Shown: positions 27,671 through 38,379, counted from the stretch's first letter. The stretch: 64,000 nucleotides of DNA from Lacrimispora algidixylanolytica (GCF_003609635.1 NZ_MCIA01000013.1:1-64000), one strand, 5' to 3'. Translations and numbers: made by a program. The notes: generated by a model not told the origin, from the letters alone.

Positions 27671-28633
27671 CTACTTTTTTCTCACCGTCACGGAAACCCA
27701 TTCGCCCTGATAAGTAATTTCTACCAGTTCAAAAGCTTCATTTTCTGAAAATGCTTTCTTTACTGCTTCTTCCTTCATATTAATGATGCCGGAGGTAATA
27801 AAAATAGCGCCTTTTTTCATATGAACTGGAATTTCTTTTTGAAGTATAATAATAATATCAGCTAAGATGTTTGCTACCACTAGATCATAAGCTTCAAATC
27901 CGACTTCCTGTTTCACATCTTCATCATCAATAATATTACCTTTTAAAACTCTAAATTTATCATCAGAGATATCATTCGCTTCCATGTTCTCTTTGACTGC
28001 AACGATGGCGTTCTCATCGAGATCGGTTCCAAATACTTCTTTTGCCCCGAGCTTTAACGCAGTAATTCCAAGAATACCGCTTCCAGTACCTACGTCAAGT
28101 ATCTTAGTATCAGGAGTTACATATTTCTTAAGCTGACGAATGCAAAGCTGAGTCGTCTCATGCTGACCAGTACCAAAAGCAGTACCAGGATCAATTTCTA
28201 TTAGAAGCTTATCCTTATGCTCCTCTGGAATCTCTTCCCAGGTAGGTTTGATCAAAATATCATCGACAGTAAATGGTTTAAAATACTGCTTCCAGTTATT
28301 AATCCAGTCTTTATCTTCTGTTTCACTGGTTTCAAGAGTGCGGACACCTAGATCGGTAAAAAGGGCTAACTCATCAAGTCCTTCCTCTACACGCTTTAAC
28401 ATCTCTTCTATATCAACATCGGAATCCGGATCAAGATAAAAGCTTACCTTTGCAATACCTTCATCGGGTGGAAGCTCAGGCAGGATATCTATAAACATTC
28501 CCTTTGTCTCAGCTTCAGTAAGAGGTGTATTATCCTCGATTTCAATTCCTTCTATTCCTATCTCATCAAACATACTGCTGATTAAATCCACAGCCTCAGT
28601 CGTTGTAGTGAGTGTAAATTTTTTCCATCTCAT
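27671..28633 (-). CDS. prmA: Ribosomal protein L11 methyltransferase PrmA
   Basis: The 320-residue protein has an N-terminal substrate-recognition domain and a SAM-binding domain: IDPGTAFGTGQHETTQLCIRQL, ILDVGTGSGILGITALKLGAKEVFGTDLD and DLVVANILADIII (catalytic NxLA). It trimethylates L11. It is part of the dnaJ-prmA-rsmE synteny of Firmicutes, although a TSUP transporter and a wall-binding protein gene now lie between dnaJ and prmA. The ATG follows AGGG. Confidence 0.96.
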   Translation of the reverse strand: MRWKKFTLTTTTEAVDLISSMFDEIGIEGIEIEDNTPLTEAETKGMFIDILPELPPDEGIAKVSFYLDPDSDVDIEEMLKRVEEGLDELALFTDLGVRTLETSETEDKDWINNWKQYFKPFTVDDILIKPTWEEIPEEHKDKLLIEIDPGTAFGTGQHETTQLCIRQLKKYVTPDTKILDVGTGSGILGITALKLGAKEVFGTDLDENAIVAVKENMEANDISDDKFRVLKGNIIDDEDVKQEVGFEAYDLVVANILADIIIILQKEIPVHMKKGAIFITSGIINMKEEAVKKAFSENEAFELVEITYQGEWVSVTVRKK

Positions 28634-28643
28634 ATTTATTACC

Positions 28644-29387
28644 CTATCCTTTTATTATTTTCACAAACAGGCAAAGGAGCACCACGAATACCACCGGGCG
28701 CACGATCTTAAGTCCATTTTTTAAGACAAGACCAGAACCAATGTAATGACCTGCGATACAAAAAACACCTGCTGCAAGTCCAAGGGGTATCATCACCTTA
28801 CCATTTATTAAAAAAGTCACCAGTGCCGCTATGTTTGATGACAAATTGATTACTTTCGTGGTTCCCGAAGCGTTTCTAACATTCATCTTAGCAAGACCTG
28901 TTAAGAGAAGCAGTAAAAAAGTGCCTGTCCCAGGACCGTAAAATCCATCATAACAACCAACGACTAGTGCTGCGCCCATACTAATGAAAAGGGTTTTTCG
29001 TTCGGGAAGACTTTCTTCCTTTGAATCACCAAAATTTTTATTTTTGAAAACATAAAATGCAACGATTGGTAGAATTACCACCATCATAGCTTTTAGCACC
29101 TGCTCGCTGGCAAGCAACGATAAATGAGCTCCTATCACAGAACCAACGATCGCACAAAGAGCAGACAATACGGATAGTTTTATTTGAATGAATCCGTTTT
29201 TTGCATACCGGGCGGTTGAAATAATAGTACCCAGAGTGGAACTAAGTTTATTGGTTCCAAGTGCAAAATGAGGTGGTATTCCTGCTGCCATAAAAGCTGG
29301 AAGGGAAATCAGTCCGCCACCGCCTGCAATGGAATCTACAAATCCCGCAAGAAAAACAAGGGGACATACGATCAGATATTGGTACAT
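28644..29387 (-). CDS. TSUP family (TauE/SafE) membrane transporter
   Basis: The protein has about 247 residues and seven to eight membrane segments, with the family signature FLAGFVDSIAGGGGLISLPAFMAAGIPPHFALGTNKLSSTLGT near the N-terminus and a repeat in the second half (YDGFYGPGTGTFLLLLLTGLAKMNVRNASGTTKVINLSSNIAAL). TSUP proteins move sulfite, sulfoacetate, thiosulfate or other organic anions. Being in one operon with a cysteine desulfurase and thiI, a sulfur-related substrate is tempting but unproven. The ATG at 29387 is chosen because AAAGGAAA precedes it; a longer frame begins 23 codons earlier without a ribosome site. Confidence 0.88.
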   Translation of the reverse strand: MYQYLIVCPLVFLAGFVDSIAGGGGLISLPAFMAAGIPPHFALGTNKLSSTLGTIISTARYAKNGFIQIKLSVLSALCAIVGSVIGAHLSLLASEQVLKAMMVVILPIVAFYVFKNKNFGDSKEESLPERKTLFISMGAALVVGCYDGFYGPGTGTFLLLLLTGLAKMNVRNASGTTKVINLSSNIAALVTFLINGKVMIPLGLAAGVFCIAGHYIGSGLVLKNGLKIVRPVVFVVLLCLFVKIIKG

Positions 29388-29800
29388 TTGCGGTTTCCTT
29401 TCTTCTGTCAAAACTAAACCACATGATATCATAACATACAATGAAATCCGTTGCAAGCTTATAAAATCATGGATTTATGGAAGAATTTTCGACTCAAAAA
29501 AAATATTTTAAAAGTTTTTAAAAAAAGATGCAATAAAAAACATACCTAGTGCATTAACTAATAGAACGGATGAAAAGGACTTCTGTTTCGTTCCCGGAAC
29601 TAAGGCAAAAAAATATCAAGTAAACGAAATTCCTTGATGCATTACGCTCCATCACACCCGCCTGAACGCCTAACAACGAAGCAGAATCTATTTTCATAAT
29701 ATGCAACACAAAAAGCAGAAGACGGATCTTATAACTGGAGTTAATCCACGTTTAGATCTGTTTTCTGCTTTTTGTATACCCCAATCCTTGAATAACTACT
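29388..29800. other. Intergenic region upstream of the TSUP gene
   Basis: This 413-bp AT-rich stretch holds the large stem-loop at 29708-29775 and a weaker ATCAAG/CTTGAT stem followed by T residues on the minus strand near 29608-29640. A 47-codon minus-strand frame at 29554-29697 lacks a ribosome site. No clear sigma-A promoter for the TSUP-prmA-rsmE-thiI unit was identified. Confidence 0.4.
29708..29775 (-). terminator. Long stem-loop after the wall-binding protein gene
   Basis: Two 22-nt arms (29708-29729 and 29754-29775) match with two G-T type differences; ACAAAAAGCAGAA and TTCTGCTTTTTGT are the outer parts. On the minus strand the distal arm ends CTTTTTGT. It probably terminates the dnaK/dnaJ/wall-binding transcript. 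Confidence 0.65.
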
Positions 29801-30367
29801 TTACTGCTTTAAGACGCCGTCCGCTCCTACCGAGTAACCATCGGGAGTCACGACACTTACTAAGAGCTTTCCTAATAATCCATCTGACATCGTATTAAAA
29901 TAATAGGCTTTGCCATCGATAATCTGCCAGCCAATCCTCATAGAGCCAAAGGTTCCGTCATCCACTGGATTTAAATAGTACCGGTCCCCTCTGGGATCAA
30001 TATACCATCCCAAAAGCAAATGGCCACCCTGATCAAACCGGTACCATCTGCCATCTAGGTATTTCCAGCCATCCGATGGCCAGGTTCCGTCACCATACTG
30101 ATACCACCAGCCAGCAGGACTGTAACGCCAGCCTCTTTCGTAACTGTGGCTGTTAGGACCATCGTCGTCGTCATCATCTTCATCGTCGTCCCAGCAGTCG
30201 GAAGAACCGGGTCCTTCCATTGGTCCCCGAAACGTAGTTCCCGAACCATGAATGCCTGGAAATTTTCTCACTGCTTGTGTCTCATCGGCTGCAGCACGCC
30301 CCGAAAAAAAACCGGAAAGAAGTAGGCAACATAAAATAAGTACCAGCTTTCCCTGAGTCTTTCTCAT
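29801..30367 (-). CDS. Secreted cell-wall-binding repeat protein with poly-Asp tract
   Basis: The 188-residue protein has a signal peptide (MRKTQGKLVLILCCLLLSGFF...AAA-DE). An Asp/Glu-rich tract follows at about residues 60-69 (CWDDDEDDDDDDG), and then come at least three choline-binding-like CW repeats (GWRYSPAGWWYQYGDG, GWKYLDGRWYRFDQGGHLLLGWYID, IGWQIIDGKAYYFNTMSDG). It has no catalytic domain. It is likely exported and held on the wall by aromatic repeats; the acidic tract could bind Ca2+ but this is speculation. It lies 41 bp after dnaJ on the same strand and interrupts the normal dnaJ-prmA neighbourhood. AAGGGAAGG precedes the ATG. Confidence 0.8.
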   Translation of the reverse strand: MRKTQGKLVLILCCLLLSGFFSGRAAADETQAVRKFPGIHGSGTTFRGPMEGPGSSDCWDDDEDDDDDDGPNSHSYERGWRYSPAGWWYQYGDGTWPSDGWKYLDGRWYRFDQGGHLLLGWYIDPRGDRYYLNPVDDGTFGSMRIGWQIIDGKAYYFNTMSDGLLGKLLVSVVTPDGYSVGADGVLKQ

Positions 30368-30407
30368 TTCTTCCCTTCCCTTTTACAAATATATCCCCCC
30401 AAAAAAC

Positions 30408-31547
30408 CTATTTAAAGATTCCCTTTTTTTTATGTTTTTCCCCGTCCGTAGTGCCATTCATGACATCTTCAAACGTCTTAAGTGCTTCTTTTTGAACCTC
30501 TGTCAAACGCTCTGGTACCTGGACTACCAATGTTACATAATGATCACCACGTACAGCTCGATTTCTTAAGGAAGGAACTCCCTTTCCTTTTAGACGAACC
30601 TTGGTATCGGTCTGGGTTCCAGATTTGATCTCGTAATCCATATCGCCATCAACTGTTTTAATCTTTATGGTACCACCAAGTGCCGCATTTACAAAGGAAA
30701 TAGGCACGGTTGAAAAGATGCTGGTATCCTGACGCTTAAAGATTGGATGATTAGATACGACTACTTCTACAAGAAGATCGCCTCTTTCTCCTCCGTTGGT
30801 TCCTGGCTCGCCTTTGCCTGCAAATCGAACGGACTGGCCGTTATCAATTCCTGGTGGAACTGAAACACTGACTTTCTTTCTTTTGGTATTATATCCACTA
30901 CCATAACAATCTGGACACTTATCTTTAATCACTTTACCAGTGCCGTTGCAGTCTGGACAAGTTTGGACACTTTGTACCTGACCAAAGAAGGACTGCTGGG
31001 TATACATGATTTTACCTTTTCCATTACATTTCGTACAGGTAGCTGGCGTTGTTCCAGCCTTAGCTCCGCTTCCATGACAGGAATTACATTCTTCTTTGTA
31101 ATTAATCTCAATTTCTTTGTCGCAACCGAAAATAGCCTCCTCAAAGGTAATGCGGATGCTGGTTCTAACATTGGCACCTCTTGCTGGGCCATTGTAACTG
31201 GCACCGCCTCTTGCACGGCCGCCGCCAAACATGTCTCCGAAAATATCTCCAAAGATATCTCCCATATCTGATCCACCAAAATCAAAGCCGCCAAATCCGC
31301 CGGCTCCTGCACTGCCGTCAAATGCAGCTGATCCAAACTGATCATACTGGCGTCTCTTATCGGAATCACTTAAAACACTGTAAGCTTCGGAAGCCTGCTT
31401 AAACTTATCTGCTGCTACAGCATCTCCGGAATTCGTATCTGGATGGTATTTCTTAGCCAATGCCCTGTAAGCTTTCTTAATCGCTGCATCATCTGCATCT
31501 TTGGGAACGCCAAGAATCTCATAATAATCTTTCTTACTCTCTGCCAT
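30408..31547 (-). CDS. dnaJ: Chaperone protein DnaJ
   Basis: The protein has about 379 residues: a J domain with HPD ([10 protein letters not shown]), a Gly/Phe-rich linker ([33 protein letters not shown]), four CxxCxGxG zinc repeats ([32 protein letters not shown]) and the C-terminal substrate-binding domain. It delivers unfolded proteins to DnaK and stimulates its ATPase. The start is put at [12 protein letters not shown] (ATG at 31547), with AAAGGT at good distance; six extra codons upstream are not needed. Confidence 0.97.
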   Translation of the reverse strand: MAESKKDYYEILGVPKDADDAAIKKAYRALAKKYHPDTNSGDAVAADKFKQASEAYSVLSDSDKRRQYDQFGSAAFDGSAGAGGFGGFDFGGSDMGDIFGDIFGDMFGGGRARGGASYNGPARGANVRTSIRITFEEAIFGCDKEIEINYKEECNSCHGSGAKAGTTPATCTKCNGKGKIMYTQQSFFGQVQSVQTCPDCNGTGKVIKDKCPDCYGSGYNTKRKKVSVSVPPGIDNGQSVRFAGKGEPGTNGGERGDLLVEVVVSNHPIFKRQDTSIFSTVPISFVNAALGGTIKIKTVDGDMDYEIKSGTQTDTKVRLKGKGVPSLRNRAVRGDHYVTLVVQVPERLTEVQKEALKTFEDVMNGTTDGEKHKKKGIFK

Positions 31548-31579
31548 CTTAGGTCTACCTTTCATAAATTAAGGAAGTC

Positions 31580-31669
31580 CGGCAGGACTCATCCTGCCGA
31601 ACAAAAGAGTCCAACTGTAAGGAACTCATGCCTGCGGAAAAAGTGCTGTATCACTACAACACTTTTTCC
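31580..31669 (-). promoter_or_regulatory. Two stem-loops between dnaK and dnaJ
   Basis: CGGCAGGA/TCCTGCCG (31580-31599) and a larger stem GGAAAAAGTG/CACTTTTTCC (31636-31669) occupy the 149-bp dnaK-dnaJ gap. Each could act as a partial terminator or RNA processing/stability element that sets the dnaK:dnaJ ratio, a known use of such hairpins in dnaK operons. Confidence 0.5.
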
Positions 31670-31696
31670 CAAGCCCTGTTAACTGACCAGACTAGT

Positions 31697-33571
<1,875 letters not shown>

Positions 33572-33611
33572 TTATGAAACAATGTTAATGTTTTCAATTT
33601 TTATGATTTAT

Positions 33612-34241
33612 TTAATTAGCTACCTGTACCATGGAATGTCTCACCACAGTATCACGGTAGGTATAACCTTTTAAAAGTTCCTGGGCAACTACATTCTCTC
33701 CCAAAGACTCATCTTCAATGTGCATAACTGCATTATGGAAATCAGGATTAAACGGCTGACCAACTGCTTCGATTGGCTTTACGCCTGCCTCTTCCAGAGC
33801 TTTTACAAGCTGTCTGTATATCTTTTCCATGCCGTCTGCAAATGCAGAATCCTTTTCCTCTTCAGGAATGGCTGCAAGGCCTCGTTCAAAGTTATCAGCG
33901 ACTGGAAGAATCCGTTCAATGATATCCTTTGCACCGATTTCAAACATAGCTGATTTTTCTTTCTCTGTTCTCTTTCTGAAGTTGTCAAATTCAGCCATAC
34001 TTCTTTGGAGACGATCGGTCAGCTCCTCAATCTTTTCATCCCTTGGATCAGGCTTTTCTTTTTTCTTACCAAAGAAGCCTTTCTTTAAAGGATCACCCTT
34101 TGTACTTCCATCTTCATTCTGCCCAGTCTCTTCTGCTGTGGGTTCTGTGCCTTCTATCTCTTTTTCAGAGGAAATGGCATCTTCCTGATTCAAAACCTCT
34201 TCTGCCAGTTTCTCATCTTTTTTCACATCTTCCATGCTCAA
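33612..34241 (-). CDS. grpE: Nucleotide exchange factor GrpE
   Basis: The protein has about 209 residues: an acidic, low-complexity N-terminal arm, a long coiled-coil helix (EKIEELTDRLQRSMAEFDNFRKRTEKEKSAMFEIG), and a C-terminal beta-wing domain (VGQPFNPDFHNAVMHIEDESLGENVVAQELLKGYTYRDTVVRHSMVQVAN). It releases ADP from DnaK as a dimer. The TTG at 34241 has AAAGGG eight bases upstream; an ATG two codons later is an alternative. It lies 12 bp after hrcA. Confidence 0.96.
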   Translation of the reverse strand: MSMEDVKKDEKLAEEVLNQEDAISSEKEIEGTEPTAEETGQNEDGSTKGDPLKKGFFGKKKEKPDPRDEKIEELTDRLQRSMAEFDNFRKRTEKEKSAMFEIGAKDIIERILPVADNFERGLAAIPEEEKDSAFADGMEKIYRQLVKALEEAGVKPIEAVGQPFNPDFHNAVMHIEDESLGENVVAQELLKGYTYRDTVVRHSMVQVAN

Positions 34242-34253
34242 TGTTCTTTCCCT

Positions 34254-35303
34254 TTACCTTTCATCTTTTTTCAATATGACATCAAGCTGCGTCATTAAAT
34301 TGCGCAGAGTACTGAGAACTTTCTCATAATCCATTCGCTTGGGGCCTATGATTCCAATGGTTCCTCTTAGCCCTTCTCCAAGCTCATAGTTCGCTGTTAC
34401 AATACTGCAGTCCTTCATATTCTTAAATTTAGCCTCATCACCAATATAAACCTGGATTCCGGAATTTGCTTCCGTGTCGTTGACATCGTCAACCAGCTCC
34501 TGCAAAAATTCCTTTTGTTCCAGAGTACTAATCAGCCTGCTGGCCTTATCTCCTTCGCTAATCTCCGGATATTTAAAAATATTGGTAGCTCCGCTGGTGT
34601 AAATCTGTAAATCCTCATCATCTGCCCGAATGGCTGCTGCCACCTCGGTAAGCACTCGGTCAACCACCTCGCTGTGAGGGCCAGCCTGAACCTTCAGCCT
34701 GCTGATCACTTCAAGATTGATTTCTTCTATAGACAGTCCAATTAAAGCACTGTTTAGAAGAATATTGAGATTTAGAAGCTCTTCCTCCTCTAGTACCTTA
34801 TCAATAGGAATTATGGTATTCTTAATGATATTGCCCTCGATTACGATTACCACCAAAAGCTTTCCTTCGTCTACCTTTGAAAGTTGAATAAACTTAAGCT
34901 TATTAAGGTGATACTGGGGAGCGCTTATCATAGCCGCATAGTTGGTGTTCTGAGCCAGAAGCTTTGCCATCTGCCTTAACATACCCTCTACCCGGTCCAC
35001 CCTCTTTAACATCAGATCCTTGATTTCAGTAACTTCTTCTTCCTTTTCCAGCATGATCTGATCGACGTAAAAGCGGTATCCCCTGTCGGAAGGAATCCTT
35101 CCTGCTGAAGTATGGGGCTGTACGATATACCCCAGCTCCTCCAGATCAGACATCTCATTACGGATTGTGGCAGAGCTCAAATTCAAATCCGTATACTTTG
35201 ATATTGTCCGAGAACCAACCGGCTCTCCGGTTTCCAGATAAGTTTTAATGATAGCCTTTAAAATAGTTATCTTACGCTCATCAAGCTGATCTTTATCCTT
35301 CAA
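34254..35303 (-). CDS. hrcA: Heat-inducible transcription repressor HrcA
   Basis: The protein has about 349 residues: an N-terminal winged helix (ERKITILKAIIKTYLETGEPVGSRTISKYTDLNLSSATIRNEMSDLEELGYIVQPHTSAGRIPSD) and the GAF-like domain with inserted dimerization part. It binds CIRCE and is kept active by GroEL, so heat stress titrates it away. The start is taken as the TTG at 35303, eight bases after AAAGGAG. A TTG further upstream lies inside the CIRCE element and would give 13 non-homologous residues. It is the first gene of the operon it controls. Confidence 0.95.
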   Translation of the reverse strand: MKDKDQLDERKITILKAIIKTYLETGEPVGSRTISKYTDLNLSSATIRNEMSDLEELGYIVQPHTSAGRIPSDRGYRFYVDQIMLEKEEEVTEIKDLMLKRVDRVEGMLRQMAKLLAQNTNYAAMISAPQYHLNKLKFIQLSKVDEGKLLVVIVIEGNIIKNTIIPIDKVLEEEELLNLNILLNSALIGLSIEEINLEVISRLKVQAGPHSEVVDRVLTEVAAAIRADDEDLQIYTSGATNIFKYPEISEGDKASRLISTLEQKEFLQELVDDVNDTEANSGIQVYIGDEAKFKNMKDCSIVTANYELGEGLRGTIGIIGPKRMDYEKVLSTLRNLMTQLDVILKKDER

Positions 35304-35331
35304 ACTGCCACGCTCCTTTCTTAATGCCTTG

Positions 35332-35358
35332 TTAGCACTCAACGTTCAGGAGTGCTAA
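35332..35358. promoter_or_regulatory. CIRCE operator of the hrcA operon
   Basis: TTAGCACTC, nine bases and GAGTGCTAA form a perfect consensus CIRCE palindrome, the binding site of HrcA. It is located between the promoter and the hrcA start codon, in the transcribed leader. Confidence 0.98.
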
Positions 35359-35372
35359 CATCTTCTTTTCAT

Positions 35373-35401
35373 AATATATGCTTTTTTTCAACATTTGTCA
35401 A
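35373..35401 (-). promoter_or_regulatory. Sigma-A promoter of the hrcA-grpE-dnaK-dnaJ operon
   Basis: TTGACA (35396-35401), a 17-bp spacer and TATATT (35373-35378) on the minus strand give a consensus promoter 15 bp upstream of CIRCE. Confidence 0.9.
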
Positions 35402-35471
35402 TACATTCCTATAAAAAAAATAAGTTAAGTTTTGTGACCTGTTTCTACATAATTTCGCATTGTTCCTTGAT

Positions 35472-35527
35472 ATATTACAAAGGTGTTGACATTTTTTTCT
35501 TGACTTTTAACACTTTTGTAATATAAT
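35472..35527 (+). promoter_or_regulatory. Promoter of the first 3D protein gene inside an inverted repeat with WalR-like boxes
   Basis: TTGACT (35500-35505), 16 bp and TATAAT (35522-35527) form the promoter. Inverted arms 35472-35489 and 35507-35524 (ATATTACAAA-GTGTT and AACAC-TTTGTAATAT) agree at 16 of 18 positions. The right arm reads TTTAAC-N5-TGTAAT, one base from the WalR consensus TGTWAH-N5-TGTWAH; the left arm is a weaker copy on the other strand. Confidence 0.55.
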
Positions 35528-35568
35528 AGTAAATGATACACAATAACAACACGATTGCGAGGTTAATC

Positions 35569-36126
35569 ATGAAGCGTTTTTCAGGTAAATTACGAATCAC
35601 CGGACTCCTGACAATCCTTTGTATTCTGCTGTTATCTACATCTGCAATGGCAGATGAAGCTGTAGGAAAAGAACAGACTACAGCGGATGCACAGTCCGCC
35701 AGTGTCCAAACGATAAAAAGTGATGCCAAAAGCGAGAGCAGCACTGAGAGCACAAAAGCCTCAGAAGAAACCGGACCTGGTATCAAAAAAGAAACAGAAC
35801 CAACGAAAACAGAGCCAACTGGACCTGTTTATGAAAAAGGAGCATCACTAGGACTTTTTTCTGCTACTGCATATTGCCCTAGCAAAAGCGGAAAAATCGG
35901 CCGGACCTACTCCGGTACCACACCAAAAGCACAGCATACCTTGTCTGCTGATTTAACGATTTTGCCTATCGGCACGATGGTTATGATCGATGACGTGATC
36001 TATACTGTGGAAGATACAGGAAGCGGAATCAGAGGAAATAAGGTTGATATCTTCTTTGGTAGTCGGGATGAAGCGATAAACTTCGGCAGACAGACAAAAG
36101 AGATTTTTGCAGTGAATGTAAACTAA
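35569..36126 (+). CDS. Secreted 3D-domain protein (YocH-type C-terminus)
   Basis: The protein has about 185 residues: a signal peptide (MKRFSGKLRITGLLTILCILLLSTSAMA-DE), a Ser/Thr/Lys/Glu-rich linker of about 60 residues, then a 3D domain (FSATAYCPSKSG, SADLTILPIGTMVMIDDVIYTVEDTGSGIRGNKVDIFFGS) with the three conserved aspartates in a double-psi beta-barrel related to MltA and RlpA. Such domains occur in wall-remodelling lytic proteins. The ATG at 35569 has GAGG at good distance; an extension of 12 codons upstream is less likely. It stands alone between divergent hrcA and a second 3D gene. Confidence 0.85.
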   Translation: MKRFSGKLRITGLLTILCILLLSTSAMADEAVGKEQTTADAQSASVQTIKSDAKSESSTESTKASEETGPGIKKETEPTKTEPTGPVYEKGASLGLFSATAYCPSKSGKIGRTYSGTTPKAQHTLSADLTILPIGTMVMIDDVIYTVEDTGSGIRGNKVDIFFGSRDEAINFGRQTKEIFAVNVN

Positions 36127-36140
36127 TACATGTCCAAATG

Positions 36141-36185
36141 GCGCCCAGTAAAGCGATAAGAATTCGCTTTCTGAGGTGCTTTTTT
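36141..36185 (+). terminator. Terminator of the first 3D protein gene
   Basis: GC-CC-CAG-AAAGCGA pairs with TCGCTTT-CTG-GG-GC, followed by TTTTTT on the plus strand, 15 bp after the stop codon. Confidence 0.85.
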
Positions 36186-36228
36186 GATGTCTAAATTTAA
36201 CCCCACTCCCCCAAATGGATAAGTTAGT

Positions 36229-36293
36229 CTTGACTTTTATGGAAAAATATGTAAAATGAATACTTGTACCTCATTTATTACAAAACTGTTACA
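36229..36293 (+). promoter_or_regulatory. Control region of the second 3D protein gene with a perfect WalR-type box
   Basis: A TTGACT-N16-TAAAAT promoter lies at about 36230-36257. On the opposite strand, 36277-36293 reads TGTAAC-AGTTT-TGTAAT, an exact fit to TGTWAH-N5-TGTWAH. A further AT-rich TATAAT-like stretch at 36295-36306 could serve a downstream promoter. Confidence 0.6.
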
Positions 36294-36355
36294 TATAATT
36301 ATAATAGTATTAAATTATATTACGGTTTGTAAAAAAGAAAGGAAGTATTTGTAAT

Positions 36356-37066
36356 ATGATAAAAAGAATTCACATCCACCAGATTCTAGGATTTTTACTA
36401 ATGACGGTATTTGTTTTGATAAATGCTTTTATATCCTATGCGGGCCCGGTCACAGGAATTATTGACGGAGCGGATGATAAGAACGTAAGGGGTTGGGCTT
36501 TTAACAGCTCGGAGCCTGATTCTTCTCTACCGGTGAAGGTTATTATCACCAACCAGTTAAGTGGACAGGTAACTGCTGAGCTTGAAACCACAACCTCCAA
36601 GCACAGGGCGGACTTACCCCAACAAGGCACGGGAACGGGGAATTACGGGTTTGAGGTAAGCGTTCCCTGGGATTCCTATGGAAACGGCACGTATCTCATT
36701 GATGCCTATGCCGCCGGTCAGAAGCTTTCCGGTACCAAGGTATATGGTGTTGGAACTGACGTATCTGCGGTTAATCTCCGCTCTCTTGGTACATTTAAAA
36801 CAACCGCTTACTGTCCTTGCAGACAGTGCTCTGGTAAATGGGGCGGCCATACCAGCACCGGAACCATTGCAGCTTCCAACCATACCATCTCCGTTGATCC
36901 AAGAGTCATTCCTTATGGAAGCAAGCTTATGATAGGTGGCGTCATTTACACAGCAGAGGATTGCGGCGGCGGTGTTAAGGGCAGACATATTGATATCTTT
37001 TTTAATACTCATGGTGAAACTAGATTTTACGGTACCAGGAGTATGGAGATCTTTCTGGTTCAGTAG
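36356..37066 (+). CDS. Secreted 3D-domain protein with N-terminal beta-sandwich domain
   Basis: The 236-residue protein has a signal peptide (hydrophobic residues 8-28, cleavage near SYA-GP). A domain at about residues 29-130 follows (GIIDGADDKNVRGWAFNSSEPDSSLPVKVIITNQ ... GNYGFEVSVPWDSYGNGTYLIDAYAAG) that resembles Gram-positive surface beta-sandwich modules. The C-terminal 3D domain reads FKTTAYCPCRQCSGKWGGHTSTG, SVDPRVIPYGSKLMIGGVIYTAEDCGGGVKGRHIDIFF. The CxxC pair in its first loop is an addition relative to the neighbouring 3D protein. GAAAGGAAG lies upstream. It likely acts on, or binds, peptidoglycan outside the cell. Confidence 0.82.
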   Translation: MIKRIHIHQILGFLLMTVFVLINAFISYAGPVTGIIDGADDKNVRGWAFNSSEPDSSLPVKVIITNQLSGQVTAELETTTSKHRADLPQQGTGTGNYGFEVSVPWDSYGNGTYLIDAYAAGQKLSGTKVYGVGTDVSAVNLRSLGTFKTTAYCPCRQCSGKWGGHTSTGTIAASNHTISVDPRVIPYGSKLMIGGVIYTAEDCGGGVKGRHIDIFFNTHGETRFYGTRSMEIFLVQ

Positions 37067-37079
37067 ATTTGGATAATAA

Positions 37080-37127
37080 TAGGCGTAGAATGCAAAAAGT
37101 GATAATCCTCTTTGCGTCCTACGCCTA
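37080..37127. terminator. Bidirectional terminator-like hairpin between the 3D gene and hemW
   Basis: TAGGCGTAG and CTACGCCTA pair with additional GCAAA/TTTGC pairing inside. AT-rich flanks follow on both sides, so it may serve both converging genes. Confidence 0.6.
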
Positions 37128-37164
37128 ATATATTTCTCAAATGATTTATGACAAAAAACTATTT

Positions 37165-38379
37165 TTATTGCAAAAACTGACTCATAACATAGTTACTTAA
37201 ATCAATCCCTCGGGAAGTGAGTCGGTAAAAACCATCCTTAAATTCCATCAACCCGTCCTGTTCTAGTCTATCAAGTATCTGTCCATAAACATTGCGAATA
37301 TTCTGGCCAAAGTTGCTGACAAATCCATGAGCCGATACTCCTTCTGTCAAACGGAGTCCCAGGAACATATACTCTTCCATCTTTTCCTCGATGGAAAGAC
37401 GCTCTAATTCTTGCCTGAGTGCCTGATGAAAGCCTTCCTCCTGATCAAAATGGGCATTGCGATAATCATTTAAATCCGTGGTATTGTGAAAGCGACATCC
37501 ATTCATATAGGAGGAAGCTCCAAGTCCCAGACCAAGGTATTCCATGCCGGTCCAATACCCAATATTGTGGCGGCATTCATATCCCTTTTTCGTGTAATTA
37601 GAAATTTCATACCGTTCATATCCCTGCTCCAATAAAAACTCTTGGGTGAGATAATACATCTCTCGTTCAGAGTCCTCGTCAGGGAGGTCTGGCAATGCCA
37701 TTAACAGCCTTCGCTCTTCCTTTGTCATCGCATGGCTTTCCATCTCCACATGATCCCCGTATCTGTCGTAAAAAGGAGTTCCTTCTTCTATAATAAGGCT
37801 ATAGGCGGAAATGTGCTCTGGCTTCAACATGGTCACCTTTTTTAAGGTGTTTTTCCATGACTCCACGGTCTGTCCTGGAATTGCAGATATTAAATCTACA
37901 TTTACATTATCAAAACCTGCCATTCGCACCCTTTGATAACTTTTCAAAAAGGCATCATACGTATGAATTCTGCCAAGATAACGAAGTTCCTTATCATCGG
38001 CAGACTGAAGTCCCATGCTGATACGGTTGACCCCAGCATTCCGGTAGCTTAAGAGCCCTTCCTGGGTCACAGTGCCAGGATTGGCCTCCATGGTAACCTC
38101 TGCATGAGGATGAATGTCAAACCGGGTTCTTAAGGCATTTAAGACAGCTTCCATATCTTCTGTCTTTAATATAGAAGGAGTGCCCCCACCGATAAAGATA
38201 CTGATCACCTGATATTCTTTTGCATAGGCACTTTGATACTCGATCTCTTCTATCAATTTTTCTGTATAATCTCTTTGCACACACTCATTTCCGGAGAAGG
38301 AAAGGAAATCACAATATGCACATTTACGTGCACAAAATGGGATATGCACGTAAATCTCCAAACTTTTTTTATTCATCAT
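37165..38379 (-). CDS. hemW: HemW-like radical SAM heme chaperone
   Basis: The 404-residue protein has the radical-SAM motif [10 protein letters not shown] (Cys16, 20, 23), [14 protein letters not shown] and a C-terminal HemN-type domain ([19 protein letters not shown]). The HemW branch binds heme and inserts it into respiratory enzymes, and differs from true coproporphyrinogen dehydrogenase by lacking the N-terminal extra cysteine region. It was formerly called hemN. It overlaps lepA by 11 nt, the order known from many Firmicutes. The ribosome site is weak, which fits translational coupling. Confidence 0.93.
   Translation of the reverse strand: MMNKKSLEIYVHIPFCARKCAYCDFLSFSGNECVQRDYTEKLIEEIEYQSAYAKEYQVISIFIGGGTPSILKTEDMEAVLNALRTRFDIHPHAEVTMEANPGTVTQEGLLSYRNAGVNRISMGLQSADDKELRYLGRIHTYDAFLKSYQRVRMAGFDNVNVDLISAIPGQTVESWKNTLKKVTMLKPEHISAYSLIIEEGTPFYDRYGDHVEMESHAMTKEERRLLMALPDLPDEDSEREMYYLTQEFLLEQGYERYEISNYTKKGYECRHNIGYWTGMEYLGLGLGASSYMNGCRFHNTTDLNDYRNAHFDQEEGFHQALRQELERLSIEEKMEEYMFLGLRLTEGVSAHGFVSNFGQNIRNVYGQILDRLEQDGLMEFKDGFYRLTSRGIDLSNYVMSQFLQ

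Noticed and set aside
29554-29697. 47-codon minus-strand frame starting MKIDSASLLGVQAGV
   Set aside because: No ribosome site, and no family can be named.
35475-35786. 103-codon minus-strand frame with membrane-like segments
   Set aside because: It is antisense to the first 3D protein signal peptide; hydrophobicity is a mirror effect, and that plus-strand gene has a promoter and ribosome site.
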